Below, in pieces: positions 24,179 to 33,533 of a DNA stretch of 45,503 nucleotides (positions within the stretch are counted from its first letter, which is position 1; each line of letters starts with the position of its first letter). The position numbers were made by a program, and so were the translations under genes. The DNA comes from DQWO01 sp964478545 (GTDB lineage: Bacteria; Desulfobacterota; Anaeroferrophillalia; Anaeroferrophillales; Anaeroferrophillaceae), in contig CAYZIS010000020.1 of the NCBI GenBank assembly GCA_964478545.1, positions 1 to 45,503 on the forward strand. The letters run 5' to 3'. The notes under the pieces are model-generated. The model searched no databases and was not told where the DNA came from. It was given only the letters and a program-made list of their open reading frames with translations.

Positions 24179-26095
24179 TTATTTGTTTTCGTCGTTAACT
24201 TCTTCAAAATCAGCATCAACCACTTCTTCCCCAGCACCAGCTTCACCAGCTTCACCAGTTTCACCACCTTGCTCTGCCTGGGTTTCTGAAGAAGCCTTGG
24301 CATACATAGCTTCTGCCAGTTTATGGGATGATTGGGTCAACGAGTCAAGAGCCGCTTTAACTGCCGCGGCATCGCTGCCATCTTTAACCGATTTTAGCTG
24401 ATTCAACGAAGACTCAACATTACCCCGGTCTTCCGCTGAAATTTTATCGCCGATTTCATTGAGGGATTTCTCCGTGGTATAAATGAGAGTATCAGCCTGG
24501 TTGCGAAGATCAATCAATTCACGCTTCTGTTTATCTTCCTCAGCATGAGCCTCCGCGTCCTTGACCATTTTGTCAATCTCTTCCTCACTCAGACCACTGG
24601 AAGCCTTGATCTCAACCGACTGCTCTTTCCCCGTGGCTTTATCTTTAGCCGAAACATGAACAATGCCATTGGCATCAATATCAAAACTGACTTCAACCTG
24701 AGGAACCCCACGCGGAGCCGGGGGAATTCCGACCAGGTCGAATTTGGCCAGGGTTTTGTTGTCCGCCGCCATTTCCCGTTCACCCTGCAAAACCAGAATA
24801 CTGACAGCCGTCTGACTATCAGCCGCGGTGGTAAAAATCTGACTTTTTTTCGTCGGGATGGTGGTATTCTTTTCAATCAGCTTGGTCGATACCCCACCCA
24901 GGGTTTCAATTCCCAGAGAAAGAGGGGTGACATCCAAGAGCAGTATATCCTTTACTTCCCCTTTGAGGACACCACCCTGAATGGCAGCACCGATAGCCAC
25001 CACTTCATCCGGGTTCACGCCTTTGCCGGGCTCTTGACCAAAGATCTGTTTCACTTTCTCCTGGACGCTGGGCATCCTGGTCATCCCCCCCACCAAGATA
25101 ACCTCGCGAATATCAGCGGCAGCAATACCGGCATCTTTCAAAGCCATCATACAGGGCTGCTTCACCCGATCCAGCAGGTCTGCTACCAGACCTTCCAGGA
25201 TGCCCCGGGTAAGTTTCATATTCAGATGTTTTGGGCCACTGGCATCAGCGGTAACAAAGGGCAAATTAATATCAGTTTCCAGGGAACTGGACAGCTCACA
25301 TTTGGCTTTTTCAGCCGCTTCTTTCAAACGCTGTAGAGCCATTTTATCATTCCGCAGATCAATCCCCTCGGTTTTGCGAAACTCTTCGGCGATATAGTCC
25401 AGAACCCGCTCATCGAAATCCTCTCCCCCGAGGAAAGTATCACCATTGGTGGCCTTGACTTCAAAAACGCCATCACCCAACTCCATGATAGAGATATCGA
25501 AGGTTCCGCCACCCAAATCAAAGACCGCGATTTTCCCCTCAACCTTTTTGTCCTCACCATAGGCCAGGGAGGCAGCCGTTGGTTCATTAATAATCCTCAA
25601 CACATTCAGACCGGAAATCTTACCGGCATCTTTAGTGGCCTGGCGCTGGCTATCATTAAAATAGGCCGGTACCGTAACTACAGCATCAGTCACCGGTTCT
25701 CCCAGGTAATCTTCCGCCGTCTTTTTCATTTTCTGCAGAATCATGGCGGAAATTTCCGCCGGGCTATATTCCTTTCCCTTTATTTCTACCCAGGCATCCC
25801 CGTTTTTTGCCTTGACAATTTTATAAGAGACCTTCGTCTTCATCTGTTGAACCTGAGGGGCGTCGAACTTACGGCCGATCAAACGCTTCACCGCAAAAAT
25901 CGTCTGATCCGGATTGGTAACTGCCTGCCGCTTGGCCAGTTGGCCCACCAACCGCTCACCTGATTCGGTAAACGCGACCATCGAAGGCGTTGTTCGTCCA
26001 CCCTCGGCGTTGGTAATAACTTTTGCTTCCCCACCCTCCATAACACTAACACAGGAGTTGGTGGTTCCCAAATCTATACCTATTACTTTTCCCAT
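24179..26095 (-). CDS. dnaK: Chaperone protein DnaK (Hsp70)
   Basis: ATP-dependent chaperone. The N-terminal nucleotide-binding domain starts MGKVIGIDLGTTNSCV and includes FDLGGGTFDIS and the VILVGGMTRMP segment. The linker KDILLLDVTPLSLGIETLGG and substrate-binding domain follow, and then the acidic C-terminus AGAGEEVVDADFEEVND. The open frame extends 12 codons upstream, but the ATG at 26095 is chosen because AAGGAGGATAAT precedes it and the family starts there. 638 residues, normal. Second or third gene of the HrcA-controlled cluster. Confidence 0.98.
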   Translation of the reverse strand: MGKVIGIDLGTTNSCVSVMEGGEAKVITNAEGGRTTPSMVAFTESGERLVGQLAKRQAVTNPDQTIFAVKRLIGRKFDAPQVQQMKTKVSYKIVKAKNGDAWVEIKGKEYSPAEISAMILQKMKKTAEDYLGEPVTDAVVTVPAYFNDSQRQATKDAGKISGLNVLRIINEPTAASLAYGEDKKVEGKIAVFDLGGGTFDISIMELGDGVFEVKATNGDTFLGGEDFDERVLDYIAEEFRKTEGIDLRNDKMALQRLKEAAEKAKCELSSSLETDINLPFVTADASGPKHLNMKLTRGILEGLVADLLDRVKQPCMMALKDAGIAAADIREVILVGGMTRMPSVQEKVKQIFGQEPGKGVNPDEVVAIGAAIQGGVLKGEVKDILLLDVTPLSLGIETLGGVSTKLIEKNTTIPTKKSQIFTTAADSQTAVSILVLQGEREMAADNKTLAKFDLVGIPPAPRGVPQVEVSFDIDANGIVHVSAKDKATGKEQSVEIKASSGLSEEEIDKMVKDAEAHAEEDKQKRELIDLRNQADTLIYTTEKSLNEIGDKISAEDRGNVESSLNQLKSVKDGSDAAAVKAALDSLTQSSHKLAEAMYAKASSETQAEQGGETGEAGEAGAGEEVVDADFEEVNDENK

Positions 26096-26250
26096 ATTAT
26101 CCTCCTTGATTTCGGATATCCAGCCAACCAAGCACCTGTTTGGACGACTGATATGATGATTTTTACTGTTGTTATACCTGCCACCATCGGCAGGCTCAAA
26201 AAAACAGCCCTTTTATGTTGCTGTGGATAATCTCCGGTAATTATTTATTA

Positions 26251-26844
26251 TTATTTTGACTCTTTACTTTGTGCCTTGGCAACGGTCACCAGCGCTGGAC
26301 GCAGGAGCCGGCCATGGTAAATATAGCCTTTCTGATGTTCGGCAATAACGGTGTTAGGTTCATGCTCAGCGGCTTCCTGGTGCATCATTGCCTCATGAAA
26401 ATTAGGATCAAATTTTTCTCCATAACAAATCAGGCAAGTCACCCCCATTTTTTCAAAGATGGATGAAAACTGTTCAAGAATCATGTTGATCCCATCAATA
26501 ATCGCCTGGGGATTATCTACCCCACCCCCATGCTCAAGGGCCCGTTCAAGATTATCTTTGATCGGCAGAATTTCCCGGATAAACTCTTCCTTGGCATAGT
26601 GGGCAAATTCTTCTTTCTCCCGGGTGATCCGTTTACGAAAATTCTCCCCGTCCGCCTGCTGCCGCAAGGCCCGTTCCTGTAAGGCCTCTTTTTCCTGCTG
26701 CAACTGCGCTACGGATTCCCTTAACTGCTCATTTTCCCGGGCCAGCTCTTCCGGACTCATATCCTGACCCGGAATATTCTTTGACTCATCACTTTGCTGC
26801 CCAGCAGCAGTTTCAGCGGAAATTGTTGTCTGCTGTTTTGCCAT
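26251..26844 (-). CDS. grpE: Nucleotide exchange factor GrpE
   Basis: Releases ADP from DnaK. An N-terminal disordered region, then a long coiled coil (ARENEQLRESVAQLQQEKEALQERALRQQ), the FRKRITREKEEFAHYAKEEFIREILPIKDNLERAL core, and the C-terminal beta-domain VIAEHQKGYIYHGRLLRPALVTVA. The ATG at 26844 (197 residues) is preferred because AAGGTGAG precedes it. The frame allows a start at 26907 giving 218 residues. Between hrcA and dnaK on the same strand. Confidence 0.95.
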   Translation of the reverse strand: MAKQQTTISAETAAGQQSDESKNIPGQDMSPEELARENEQLRESVAQLQQEKEALQERALRQQADGENFRKRITREKEEFAHYAKEEFIREILPIKDNLERALEHGGGVDNPQAIIDGINMILEQFSSIFEKMGVTCLICYGEKFDPNFHEAMMHQEAAEHEPNTVIAEHQKGYIYHGRLLRPALVTVAKAQSKESK

Positions 26845-26933
26845 AGTCTCACCTTCACACTCAAATTCGGTAGCTTTGCCAGCACCCTTCACTGGAATCA
26901 TTACCATTAAATATCATACCTTACAAACACAGC

Positions 26934-27971
26934 CTAACTATTATCCATTAACTGGTTAATAACTTCGGCCGTATACCGTACCAGGGGAATAATCCGGGAA
27001 TATTCCATCCTGGTGGGACCAATAACCCCAATTTTTCCCATGGGCTGCCCTTCCTGACCATAATCCGCCATGACCACGGAACAAACATTCATTTCTTCAC
27101 ACTGATTTTCCACCCCGATAAAAACCTGAAGCTGTTCCCCTTTCTGAGCCTCATCAAGCAATTTAACCATAATATTTTTTTCTTCGAAGGCCCGGAACAG
27201 TTGTTTCATTTTATCGAAATCAGCAAACTCCGGATGTTCCAGGATATTCAGTTTGCCGTCAATCATAATCTCAGAATCATCACCTACCCGCTGAGCAAGC
27301 ATCTTCTGACTCAATCGGAGCACCTGAGACATCACACTGTCATAAGCATCTTTATCCGCTTTCATCTGAGAAAATATCTTACGCTTCACCCCCTCCAGCG
27401 TCAGACCATCCACCATTTGATTCAAAAAATTGGAAAATCGGTTCAAATCATCCTGAGCAAAAACCGTGTCCATCTCAAACAAAACATTCTGCACCGACCC
27501 TGAGCCAGAAACCATTACTGCCAGAATCTGGCGGTCATTCAATCTAACAAAGCGGATCTGCTTCAATGTCGTCTGATTAAAATGCGGCAGACTGACGACA
27601 CTGACATATGGCGCCAATCGGGACAGGACCATAATGCCTTCTTTCAGCATTTCTTCCATGTTGCCCCGATGGCTGGTACAGGCCATCCTGATTTTTTCCT
27701 GTAACGTCTCCGGCAACTCCGGCAGTTCCATCAAATGATCAACATAATAACGGAAGCCTTTATCCGTGGGTATCCTGCCGGCAGAAGTATGCGGCTGACA
27801 TAGCAGGTCCAGGTCCTCCAAATCTGCCATGACATTACGAATAGTCGCAGGGCTGAGATCAAAAGCCGCATTCCGGGAAAGTGTTCGCGAGCCAACCGGC
27901 TCCGCTGAGCAGATATAGCTTGAAACAATCGCATTCAGAATACGATCATATCTTTCCGTCAGATTTTCCAT
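26934..27971 (-). CDS. hrcA: Heat-inducible transcription repressor HrcA
   Basis: Repressor of class I heat-shock genes that binds CIRCE. The N-terminal winged helix covers RYDRILNAIVSSYICSAEPVGSRTLSR and LSPATIRNVMADLEDLDLLCQPHTSAGRIPTDKGFRYYVD. The C-terminal GAF-like domain ends in IGVIGPTRMEYSRIIPLVRYTAE. The open frame begins 12 codons earlier, but the ATG at 27971 has a GGAGGAAGG site and matches the family start, giving 345 residues. The first gene of its operon, with a CIRCE element at 27991-28017, hence autoregulated. Confidence 0.96.
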   Translation of the reverse strand: MENLTERYDRILNAIVSSYICSAEPVGSRTLSRNAAFDLSPATIRNVMADLEDLDLLCQPHTSAGRIPTDKGFRYYVDHLMELPELPETLQEKIRMACTSHRGNMEEMLKEGIMVLSRLAPYVSVVSLPHFNQTTLKQIRFVRLNDRQILAVMVSGSGSVQNVLFEMDTVFAQDDLNRFSNFLNQMVDGLTLEGVKRKIFSQMKADKDAYDSVMSQVLRLSQKMLAQRVGDDSEIMIDGKLNILEHPEFADFDKMKQLFRAFEEKNIMVKLLDEAQKGEQLQVFIGVENQCEEMNVCSVVMADYGQEGQPMGKIGVIGPTRMEYSRIIPLVRYTAEVINQLMDNS

Positions 27972-27990
27972 GGGGACCCTTCCTCCAATA

Positions 27991-28017
27991 TTAGCACTCA
28001 TCAGCATAGAGCGCCAA
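27991..28017 (-). promoter_or_regulatory. CIRCE operator upstream of hrcA
   Basis: Left arm TTAGCACTC is perfect; the spacer is 9 bp; the right arm GAGCGCCAA matches the GAGTGCTAA consensus at 7 of 9 positions. It sits at the predicted transcription start, 20 bp upstream of the hrcA start codon. Confidence 0.88.
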
Positions 28018-28024
28018 CATTGCT

Positions 28025-28053
28025 AAAATAGCAATGCCTGTTTTATTTGTCAA
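28025..28053 (-). promoter_or_regulatory. Sigma70-type promoter for the hrcA operon
   Basis: On the minus strand, perfect TTGACA (28048-28053), a 17-bp spacer and TATTTT (28025-28030). CIRCE starts at about +1. A perfect CATTGCTA-AAA-TAGCAATG palindrome (28019-28037) covers the -10. Confidence 0.75.
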
Positions 28054-28151
28054 GGCTGATAATGATGACCGGAATTCAGATATAAGATTTTTTTACCATG
28101 ATCAGGGGGAAGGGTTAAAAATCCGATAAAAAGGCAGGCAGTGAAAAAATG

Positions 28152-28174
28152 AAAAAGCGGGGAAATCCCCGCTT
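28152..28174 (-). terminator. Intrinsic terminator after the dodecin gene
   Basis: Minus-strand stem AAGCGGGG / CCCCGCTT with a short loop, followed by TTTTTC. It lies 36 bp downstream of the dodecin stop, upstream of the hrcA promoter. Confidence 0.8.
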
Positions 28175-28209
28175 CTCATGAATGCTGAATAATAATTTCT
28201 GGCAAACAC

Positions 28210-28419
28210 TCAGCTATTATATTTAAATGAAAGTTTTACTTTAGCCCGATAGGCAGCCACTTCTCCATTCTCAATCTTGACATCCAGCTCCGATACTTCC
28301 GCAACCCGTAAATCCTGCAGGCTGTCTTTTGCCTTCTTTACCACATTTTTAACTGCATCTTCCCAGGATTTGGCACTGGTACCCACTAACTCAACAACTT
28401 TATAAACACTATCTTCCAT
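28210..28419 (-). CDS. Dodecin family flavin-binding protein
   Basis: A 69-residue protein of the dodecin family, which forms hollow dodecamers that bind flavins (or CoA) and buffer free cofactor. The pattern VYKVVELVGTSAKSWEDAVKNVVKKA, then LRVAEVSELDVKIENGEVAAYRAKVKLSFKY, is the complete beta-alpha-beta-beta fold. The aromatic flavin-stacking residue is expected at Trp19. Start ATG with a strong GGGAGGGTGAG site. Monocistronic, with its own terminator. Confidence 0.9.
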   Translation of the reverse strand: MEDSVYKVVELVGTSAKSWEDAVKNVVKKAKDSLQDLRVAEVSELDVKIENGEVAAYRAKVKLSFKYNS

Positions 28420-28795
28420 AACTCACCCTCCCTTGTCATCGGGCTGCCGAAAAATGTTCAAATTTCCAGGACAACCATTCATTTTCAGATACAATCCGAC
28501 CTGACATTTATTAGCGAAAATACTATCTCCAATACCTCCTTCCCCCCTGAATCAGGTCCTTCATTCTCCTTACCTTGTTTCCATCCGGAAACTGGTTTTT
28601 CCAGATGGGCAATCAACTCTCAGCTTTCTGCAGTCAGCTTAAACATCTGCTTTTCCAATGTTTTACTGACGGCTGATCGCTGAAAACGTTCATCAAGAAA
28701 TGAATGTTTCCGGATGGACACTACCTTATTTATTACAGCAAAACACATGAAACACTGCTTGTCAAGAGAGGGGAGCATGAATTTTTTAAAGTCCG
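28420..28795. other. Noncoding region between dodecin and the YhaM-like gene
   Basis: Contains mirrored units TTTCCATCCGGAAACTGG (from 28577) and GAATGTTTCCGGATGG (from 28702), about 140 bp apart. They are related to fragments near 18220-18255 and 1145-1160. An open frame at 28704-28913 overlaps the end of the opposite gene and is not convincing. No promoter was confidently placed. Confidence 0.5.
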
Positions 28796-29839
28796 TCAAA
28801 AAAGCATGGGGTTCTCAGGCGGTGAAGGATCGGACTTGGTCTCCTCCTCAGCTTTATCACCCATGTCTATATTCCGATCCAGGAGAAAATATCGCTCAAA
28901 AACCTTATTGTAATTAGTCCAAGTGGCACCATTCTCCCTTTGCCCGGAACAAAATGAGGCAATGGAATTCAATTTGGCATCCAGATCATCCAGGTAATGC
29001 AGTAAAATTGCTTCAGGAATTTTAGGACGTTTCGGAGATCCCCATTGATATTCACCATGATGGCTGAGGAGCAGATGTTCAATCAGCATCAACAGGGACG
29101 GGGGAAATCCAGAAATCTTCGCGGCCTTTTCCCTGACCATTTCAACCCCGATAACAATATGACCCAGCAATCGGCCCCTGGAAGTATAGCCAAAGGATTT
29201 TTCATAGCTGAGCTCTTCAACTTTGCCTATATCATGCAGCAAGGCTCCAGCAACCAGCAAATCCTGATCAAGATACGGATAAAGGGGAGCTACCTGTTGG
29301 GCCAACTGAAGCACTCCGACGGTATGTTCCAGCAAACCTCCCAGCCAGGCATGATGCATGGATTTGGCTGCCGGAGCCAGTTCAAAGCAACCCTGAAAAT
29401 CTTTATCCCGCAGAAAAAACTCCTTCAGCAACCGAACCAGCCACTCGTTCTTCACCTCTTCCACTGCATTTCGCAATACCAATTTCATATTACCAATATT
29501 TTTCTCTGTCTGAGGCAGAAAATCCCGCGGGTCCACTTCCCCCTGAAATGGTTCAAGGTGAAAAACATTCAATTGAAGTATCCCCTGGAAGGATACCACC
29601 CGGCCTTTGATCAGGACATAATCATTTTCCTTGAACCGATCACGATATGCCTCCACATTATCCCAAATATGAGCGCTCATTTCGGCGCTCTTATCCCGAA
29701 TTTTCAAGGCAATATATTCCTTGTCCTTACGGGAGCGAGCCACCGACTTACGCACCACCAACACAACGGTTTTTACATTTTGGTGTTCCTGCAGGTCTCC
29801 AAGGTACTGTTTCACTAGATTTTCTCCATCATCACGCAT
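28796..29839 (-). CDS. OB-fold/HD-domain 3'-5' exoribonuclease, YhaM-like
   Basis: Likely RNA (or DNA) 3'-5' exonuclease. An N-terminal OB-fold (about residues 21-100: VKTVVLVVRKSVARSRKDKEYIALKI...DYVLIKGRV) and a C-terminal HD domain with HH at 162-163, H172, the HD pair at 202-203 (LLHDIGKVEE), GHIVIGVEMV and HHGEYQWGSPK. The ATG at 29839 is chosen because it overlaps the thiL stop by 8 bp, which is typical translational coupling. The longer frame to 29953 would run deep into thiL. 347 residues versus about 314 in Bacillus YhaM. Last gene of lon-thiL-yhaM. Confidence 0.85.
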   Translation of the reverse strand: MRDDGENLVKQYLGDLQEHQNVKTVVLVVRKSVARSRKDKEYIALKIRDKSAEMSAHIWDNVEAYRDRFKENDYVLIKGRVVSFQGILQLNVFHLEPFQGEVDPRDFLPQTEKNIGNMKLVLRNAVEEVKNEWLVRLLKEFFLRDKDFQGCFELAPAAKSMHHAWLGGLLEHTVGVLQLAQQVAPLYPYLDQDLLVAGALLHDIGKVEELSYEKSFGYTSRGRLLGHIVIGVEMVREKAAKISGFPPSLLMLIEHLLLSHHGEYQWGSPKRPKIPEAILLHYLDDLDAKLNSIASFCSGQRENGATWTNYNKVFERYFLLDRNIDMGDKAEEETKSDPSPPENPMLF

Positions 29840-30872
29840 TATCTTCTGAGAAGTGGTCATAGCCATGCAGGTCGTCAGCGGCAAACAGCTCCCCCCCGGG
29901 TAACTTGAGGCGAATTCCAGCTTTTTCCTCAATGCTGCCAAGGCAACAGGCATCTACTTCACCCTCAACTAATAGCGCGGCCAGTTCATCCTCTCGCTCA
30001 GCCGATACGGTAAAAAGTAATTCATAATCCTCGCCCCCGGTCAAAGCCGGCAGATAGCCATCCAGCAAATCCAGGGATTGAAACTGTCGATAGGCCGGAG
30101 ATAAAGGTAACTGGTCAAGGATAATTTCAGCTCCCAAGTGACCACCGGCAACCAGAAGATGGTCCAAATCTCCCAGCAGGCCATCACTGACATCCAACAT
30201 TGAAGAAGCCAGATGAGTCACTGCAAGCCGGTGAGCCAACTGAATCCGGGGCTGTGGCCGTCGATGCCGGTTAATGAGAAAACTTTCCGCCGGGTTTTTA
30301 TCCATATCCGGCCTTTTTCCCTGCTGCTGCAGCAATTGTAACCCCAAGGCACTATCGCCCAAAGTTCCGGAAACATAGAGTCGGTCGCTGGGTTTTGCCC
30401 CTTTCCGGTAGACGATTTCCGTTTCTGCTGCCCGCCCATGCAGGGTAATGGCAATAGTAATCTGTTGGGAGGCCACCGTATCGCCGCCAAGCAATTGAAC
30501 CCCATGATGGCCGGCGGTATCCAGCATTCCGGCAATAAAATCCGTGAACCAAGCCAGTGGAAGGGATGGAGGTAAAGCAAGGCCGAGAAAACAACAGGTG
30601 GGAATTCCCCCCATGGCGGCAATATCACTGAGATTAACGGCCAGGGCCTTACAACCTATATCCACCGCTGAGATAAAGGAACAATCAAAATGAATGCCCT
30701 CCACCAACATATCGGTGGTTACCAGCAAGGCTTCTCCTCCCGATTGGCAAATAACGGCAGCATCGTCGCCGAGCCCCAGTTTCACCAGCCCGCTGACCGG
30801 AGGCAGCAGCTTGCTGATCCTGTCAATCAGGACAAATTCGCCACAATCCCCGACCGCCGGTTTTTCAACCAT
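29832..30872 (-). CDS. thiL: Thiamine-monophosphate kinase
   Basis: Phosphorylates thiamine monophosphate to thiamine diphosphate, the cofactor needed by IorA encoded later in the window. AIRS/PurM-like fold: GLGDDAAV (33-40), TTDMLVEGIHF (52-62), VNLSDIAAMGG, LLGGDTV, VSGTLGDSALGL, LDVSDGLLGDL and LTGGEDYELLFT. 346 residues, normal. It starts 33 bp after the lon stop, with a weak ribosome site, and overlaps the following gene. Confidence 0.95.
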   Translation of the reverse strand: MVEKPAVGDCGEFVLIDRISKLLPPVSGLVKLGLGDDAAVICQSGGEALLVTTDMLVEGIHFDCSFISAVDIGCKALAVNLSDIAAMGGIPTCCFLGLALPPSLPLAWFTDFIAGMLDTAGHHGVQLLGGDTVASQQITIAITLHGRAAETEIVYRKGAKPSDRLYVSGTLGDSALGLQLLQQQGKRPDMDKNPAESFLINRHRRPQPRIQLAHRLAVTHLASSMLDVSDGLLGDLDHLLVAGGHLGAEIILDQLPLSPAYRQFQSLDLLDGYLPALTGGEDYELLFTVSAEREDELAALLVEGEVDACCLGSIEEKAGIRLKLPGGELFAADDLHGYDHFSEDNA

Positions 30873-30905
30873 GGAACACCCAGGATATCAGCTCATGAAG
30901 GTCAA

Positions 30906-33371
30906 TCATTTTTCCTTTTTACCGGCTGTTTTCTCCGGTTGTCGGGTAAGGGTCCTCTGAAGCACATCATCAGCATTATGAACCGGCACCAGAGATATCT
31001 TTTTCTGGATCTTTTTGGGGATATCGACCAAATCTTTCTTATTTGCTTCCGGGAACAACACCGTCGAGGCCCCAAACCTTACCGCTGCCAGCACCTTTTC
31101 CTTCAACCCCCCAATAGGCATTACCCGACCGGTAAGAGTTATTTCTCCAGTCATGGCCACCGCTTGATAGACAGGAATTCCCGTCAAAGCCGATACCAAA
31201 GATGTCAACATCGTGACGCCGGCAGATGGACCGTCTTTTGGCGTGGCACCTGCCGGTACATGAATATGGATATCGTTTTCCTTGAAAGTTTTGGCCTCAA
31301 TGCCAAACTCGGTCGCCCGGGAACGAATATAACTGAGCGCTGCCTGGGCCGACTCCTTCATCACATCACCAAGTTGCCCGGTGAGAGCCAAATTTCCCTT
31401 TCCCGGCATCACGGTGGTTTCCACCTGCAAAACCACCCCGCCATAGGCGGTCCAAGCCAGACCGGTAGCAACCCCCACTTGGTTTTTTCTCAGGTTTTCT
31501 TCCGGCAGGAAGTGTGGCGGCCCCAGGAATTTATGCAAATTCTGGGAGGTAATCCGGGTAACGCCAATCTCCCCCTCAGTGGCAATCCGAGTAGCTACCT
31601 TACGGCATAAACTACCAATCTCCCTCTCCAGATTCCGGACTCCCGATTCCCGGGTATAGCGGGAAATAACCTGCAGGATCCCCTGATCGGACAAGGTCAT
31701 ATACTTCTCGCTGATCCCATTTTCCTCCAACTGCCTGGGCAGGAGATATTGCCGGGCAATATACAGTTTTTCCTCATCGCTATAACCGGACAGCTCAATA
31801 ATTTCCATCCGATCACGCAAGGCAGCCGGTATGGTATCAAGAGTGTTGGCCGTAGTAATAAACATCACATTGGACAGATCAAAGTTAACATTAAGATAGT
31901 GATCACTGAATTCAAAATTCTGTTCCGGATCCAATACTTCCAGCAGAGCCGAGGAAGGGTCACCGCGGAAATCAGAACCTACCTTATCTATCTCATCCAT
32001 CATGAAAACAGGATTCTTCGTACCTGCCTGTTTGATTCCCTGGATAATACGGCCGGGCAAGGCCCCTATATAGGTCCGCCGATGACCACGAATCTCGGCT
32101 TCATCTTTTATTCCCCCTAATGAGAAGCGAAAAAACTTGCGTCCCTGAGCCCGGGCAATGGATTTCCCCAGGGAAGTTTTCCCCACCCCCGGAGGACCGA
32201 CAAAACATAAAATTGGCCCCTTCAACTTATTTTTCAGTTTACAGACCGCCAGGTATTCAATAATACGATCCTTTATCTTATTCAAACCATAATGGTCTTC
32301 ATCCAGTATCTTCCGGACCTGCTTTAAATTCAGATTATCACGGGTTTTTTTATTCCAAGGCAGCTCAATCATCCAATCCAGGTAGGTTCTGATGATGTTG
32401 GCTTCAGCTGAGTCCGGATGCATACGTTCCAGACGTTCCAACTGTTTAACACTTTCCTTGTTGGCCTGTTTTGGCATTTTGCATTTTTTAATTTTATCCC
32501 GCAGTTCATCCATTTCCTGGGTTCGTTCATCCAAGTCACCCAGCTCGTTACGAATGGCCTTCATCTGTTCTTTCAGAAAATATTCCCGCTGGGTTTTTGT
32601 CATTTCATCCTTGGCTTGGCTCTGGATTTTAACCTGCATCTCCAGCACCTGAATCTCTTTCGCCAGAATTTCATTAATATGCAGCAACCGGTCCCGGGGC
32701 TCGACCGTTTCCATAAACTCCTGGGAAACCTCAACCTTCAGGCCCAGATTTGAAACAATCAAGTCAGACAAACGCCCGGGATCATTAATATTTTCCAAGA
32801 CGACAGCAATTTCAGGTGAGATTGATTTCCCCAGCGCGATGACCTTTTCCAACCGTTCTTTAACCGTACGAATCATGGCTTCCATTTCCAGGTCAGCTTC
32901 GCCGGAGGAAGGCTCATCAATTTTCTCCACCTCAACCATAAACAGGGGATCCTGCCGATGATACTTTTTGATCTTTCCTTTTGCCAGCCCCTGCACCAGG
33001 ATTTTCACCCGCCCGTCCGGTAATTTCAACATCCTCATAATCATCGAAATAGTGCCCACCTGGTAGATATCGTCCGGACTCGGATTTTCTTCTGCCACAT
33101 TCTTCTGGGTCGCCAGAAAAATCAGCCGGTCACCGTTCAGGGCCTCATCCACCGCCTTTATGGATGATTCACGACCAACGAAAAGTGGCATGATCATAAA
33201 AGGGAAAATCACCACATCCCGAATGGGCAACAAGGGCAGTTCATTGGGGATCACCAGATCTCCATCATCTTCATCCTTGTTTTCCAGAGGAGCATCAGGT
33301 TGAGTTTCTTCTTCAACCAGTGAATCATGCGGCTCTACAGCTTCAACTTTTTTCTTTTCTTTTTCGCTCAC
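30906..33371 (-). CDS. lon: ATP-dependent protease Lon
   Basis: Cytosolic AAA+ serine protease that degrades damaged and regulatory proteins. N-terminal LON substrate domain (LPLLPIRDVVIFPFMIMPLFVGR), a long coiled coil, Walker A GPPGVGKTSLG, Walker B PVFMMDEIDKVG, and the C-terminal protease domain with catalytic Ser716 (KDGPSAGVT) and Lys757 (GGLKEKV). The start is taken as GTG at 33371, because GGAGGAAATAGC lies just before it. This gives 821 residues; the frame could open at a TTG six codons upstream. Heads the lon-thiL-yhaM unit. No CIRCE site was seen upstream, only repeats. Confidence 0.97.
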   Translation of the reverse strand: MSEKEKKKVEAVEPHDSLVEEETQPDAPLENKDEDDGDLVIPNELPLLPIRDVVIFPFMIMPLFVGRESSIKAVDEALNGDRLIFLATQKNVAEENPSPDDIYQVGTISMIMRMLKLPDGRVKILVQGLAKGKIKKYHRQDPLFMVEVEKIDEPSSGEADLEMEAMIRTVKERLEKVIALGKSISPEIAVVLENINDPGRLSDLIVSNLGLKVEVSQEFMETVEPRDRLLHINEILAKEIQVLEMQVKIQSQAKDEMTKTQREYFLKEQMKAIRNELGDLDERTQEMDELRDKIKKCKMPKQANKESVKQLERLERMHPDSAEANIIRTYLDWMIELPWNKKTRDNLNLKQVRKILDEDHYGLNKIKDRIIEYLAVCKLKNKLKGPILCFVGPPGVGKTSLGKSIARAQGRKFFRFSLGGIKDEAEIRGHRRTYIGALPGRIIQGIKQAGTKNPVFMMDEIDKVGSDFRGDPSSALLEVLDPEQNFEFSDHYLNVNFDLSNVMFITTANTLDTIPAALRDRMEIIELSGYSDEEKLYIARQYLLPRQLEENGISEKYMTLSDQGILQVISRYTRESGVRNLEREIGSLCRKVATRIATEGEIGVTRITSQNLHKFLGPPHFLPEENLRKNQVGVATGLAWTAYGGVVLQVETTVMPGKGNLALTGQLGDVMKESAQAALSYIRSRATEFGIEAKTFKENDIHIHVPAGATPKDGPSAGVTMLTSLVSALTGIPVYQAVAMTGEITLTGRVMPIGGLKEKVLAAVRFGASTVLFPEANKKDLVDIPKKIQKKISLVPVHNADDVLQRTLTRQPEKTAGKKEK

Positions 33372-33426
33372 GCTATTTCCTCCAAACAAAAGATGCGGCC
33401 TTTGAGCTTTCCATCCCGCACCTGAT

Positions 33427-33491
33427 TAGTAACTTACTCCTGAATTTCTGTCACTCTTTTCAGTACCCCCTTGAGGGGTATAAAAAACAAG
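33427..33491. repeat. 65-bp repeat, inverted twin of 8081-8145
   Basis: Inverse complement of 8081-8145 with two differences, centred on ACCCCCTTGAGGGGT. It lies immediately upstream of lon on the promoter side. Confidence 0.85.
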
Positions 33492-33533
33492 AAAATTGTA
33501 CTTTTTACCTGACATTGCCGAGAATACATTTCA

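Noticed and set aside
28704..28913. Plus-strand open frames between dodecin and the YhaM-like gene
   Set aside because: They lie largely within repeats and the antisense of the YhaM-like C-terminus, and the two overlapping frames have no support.
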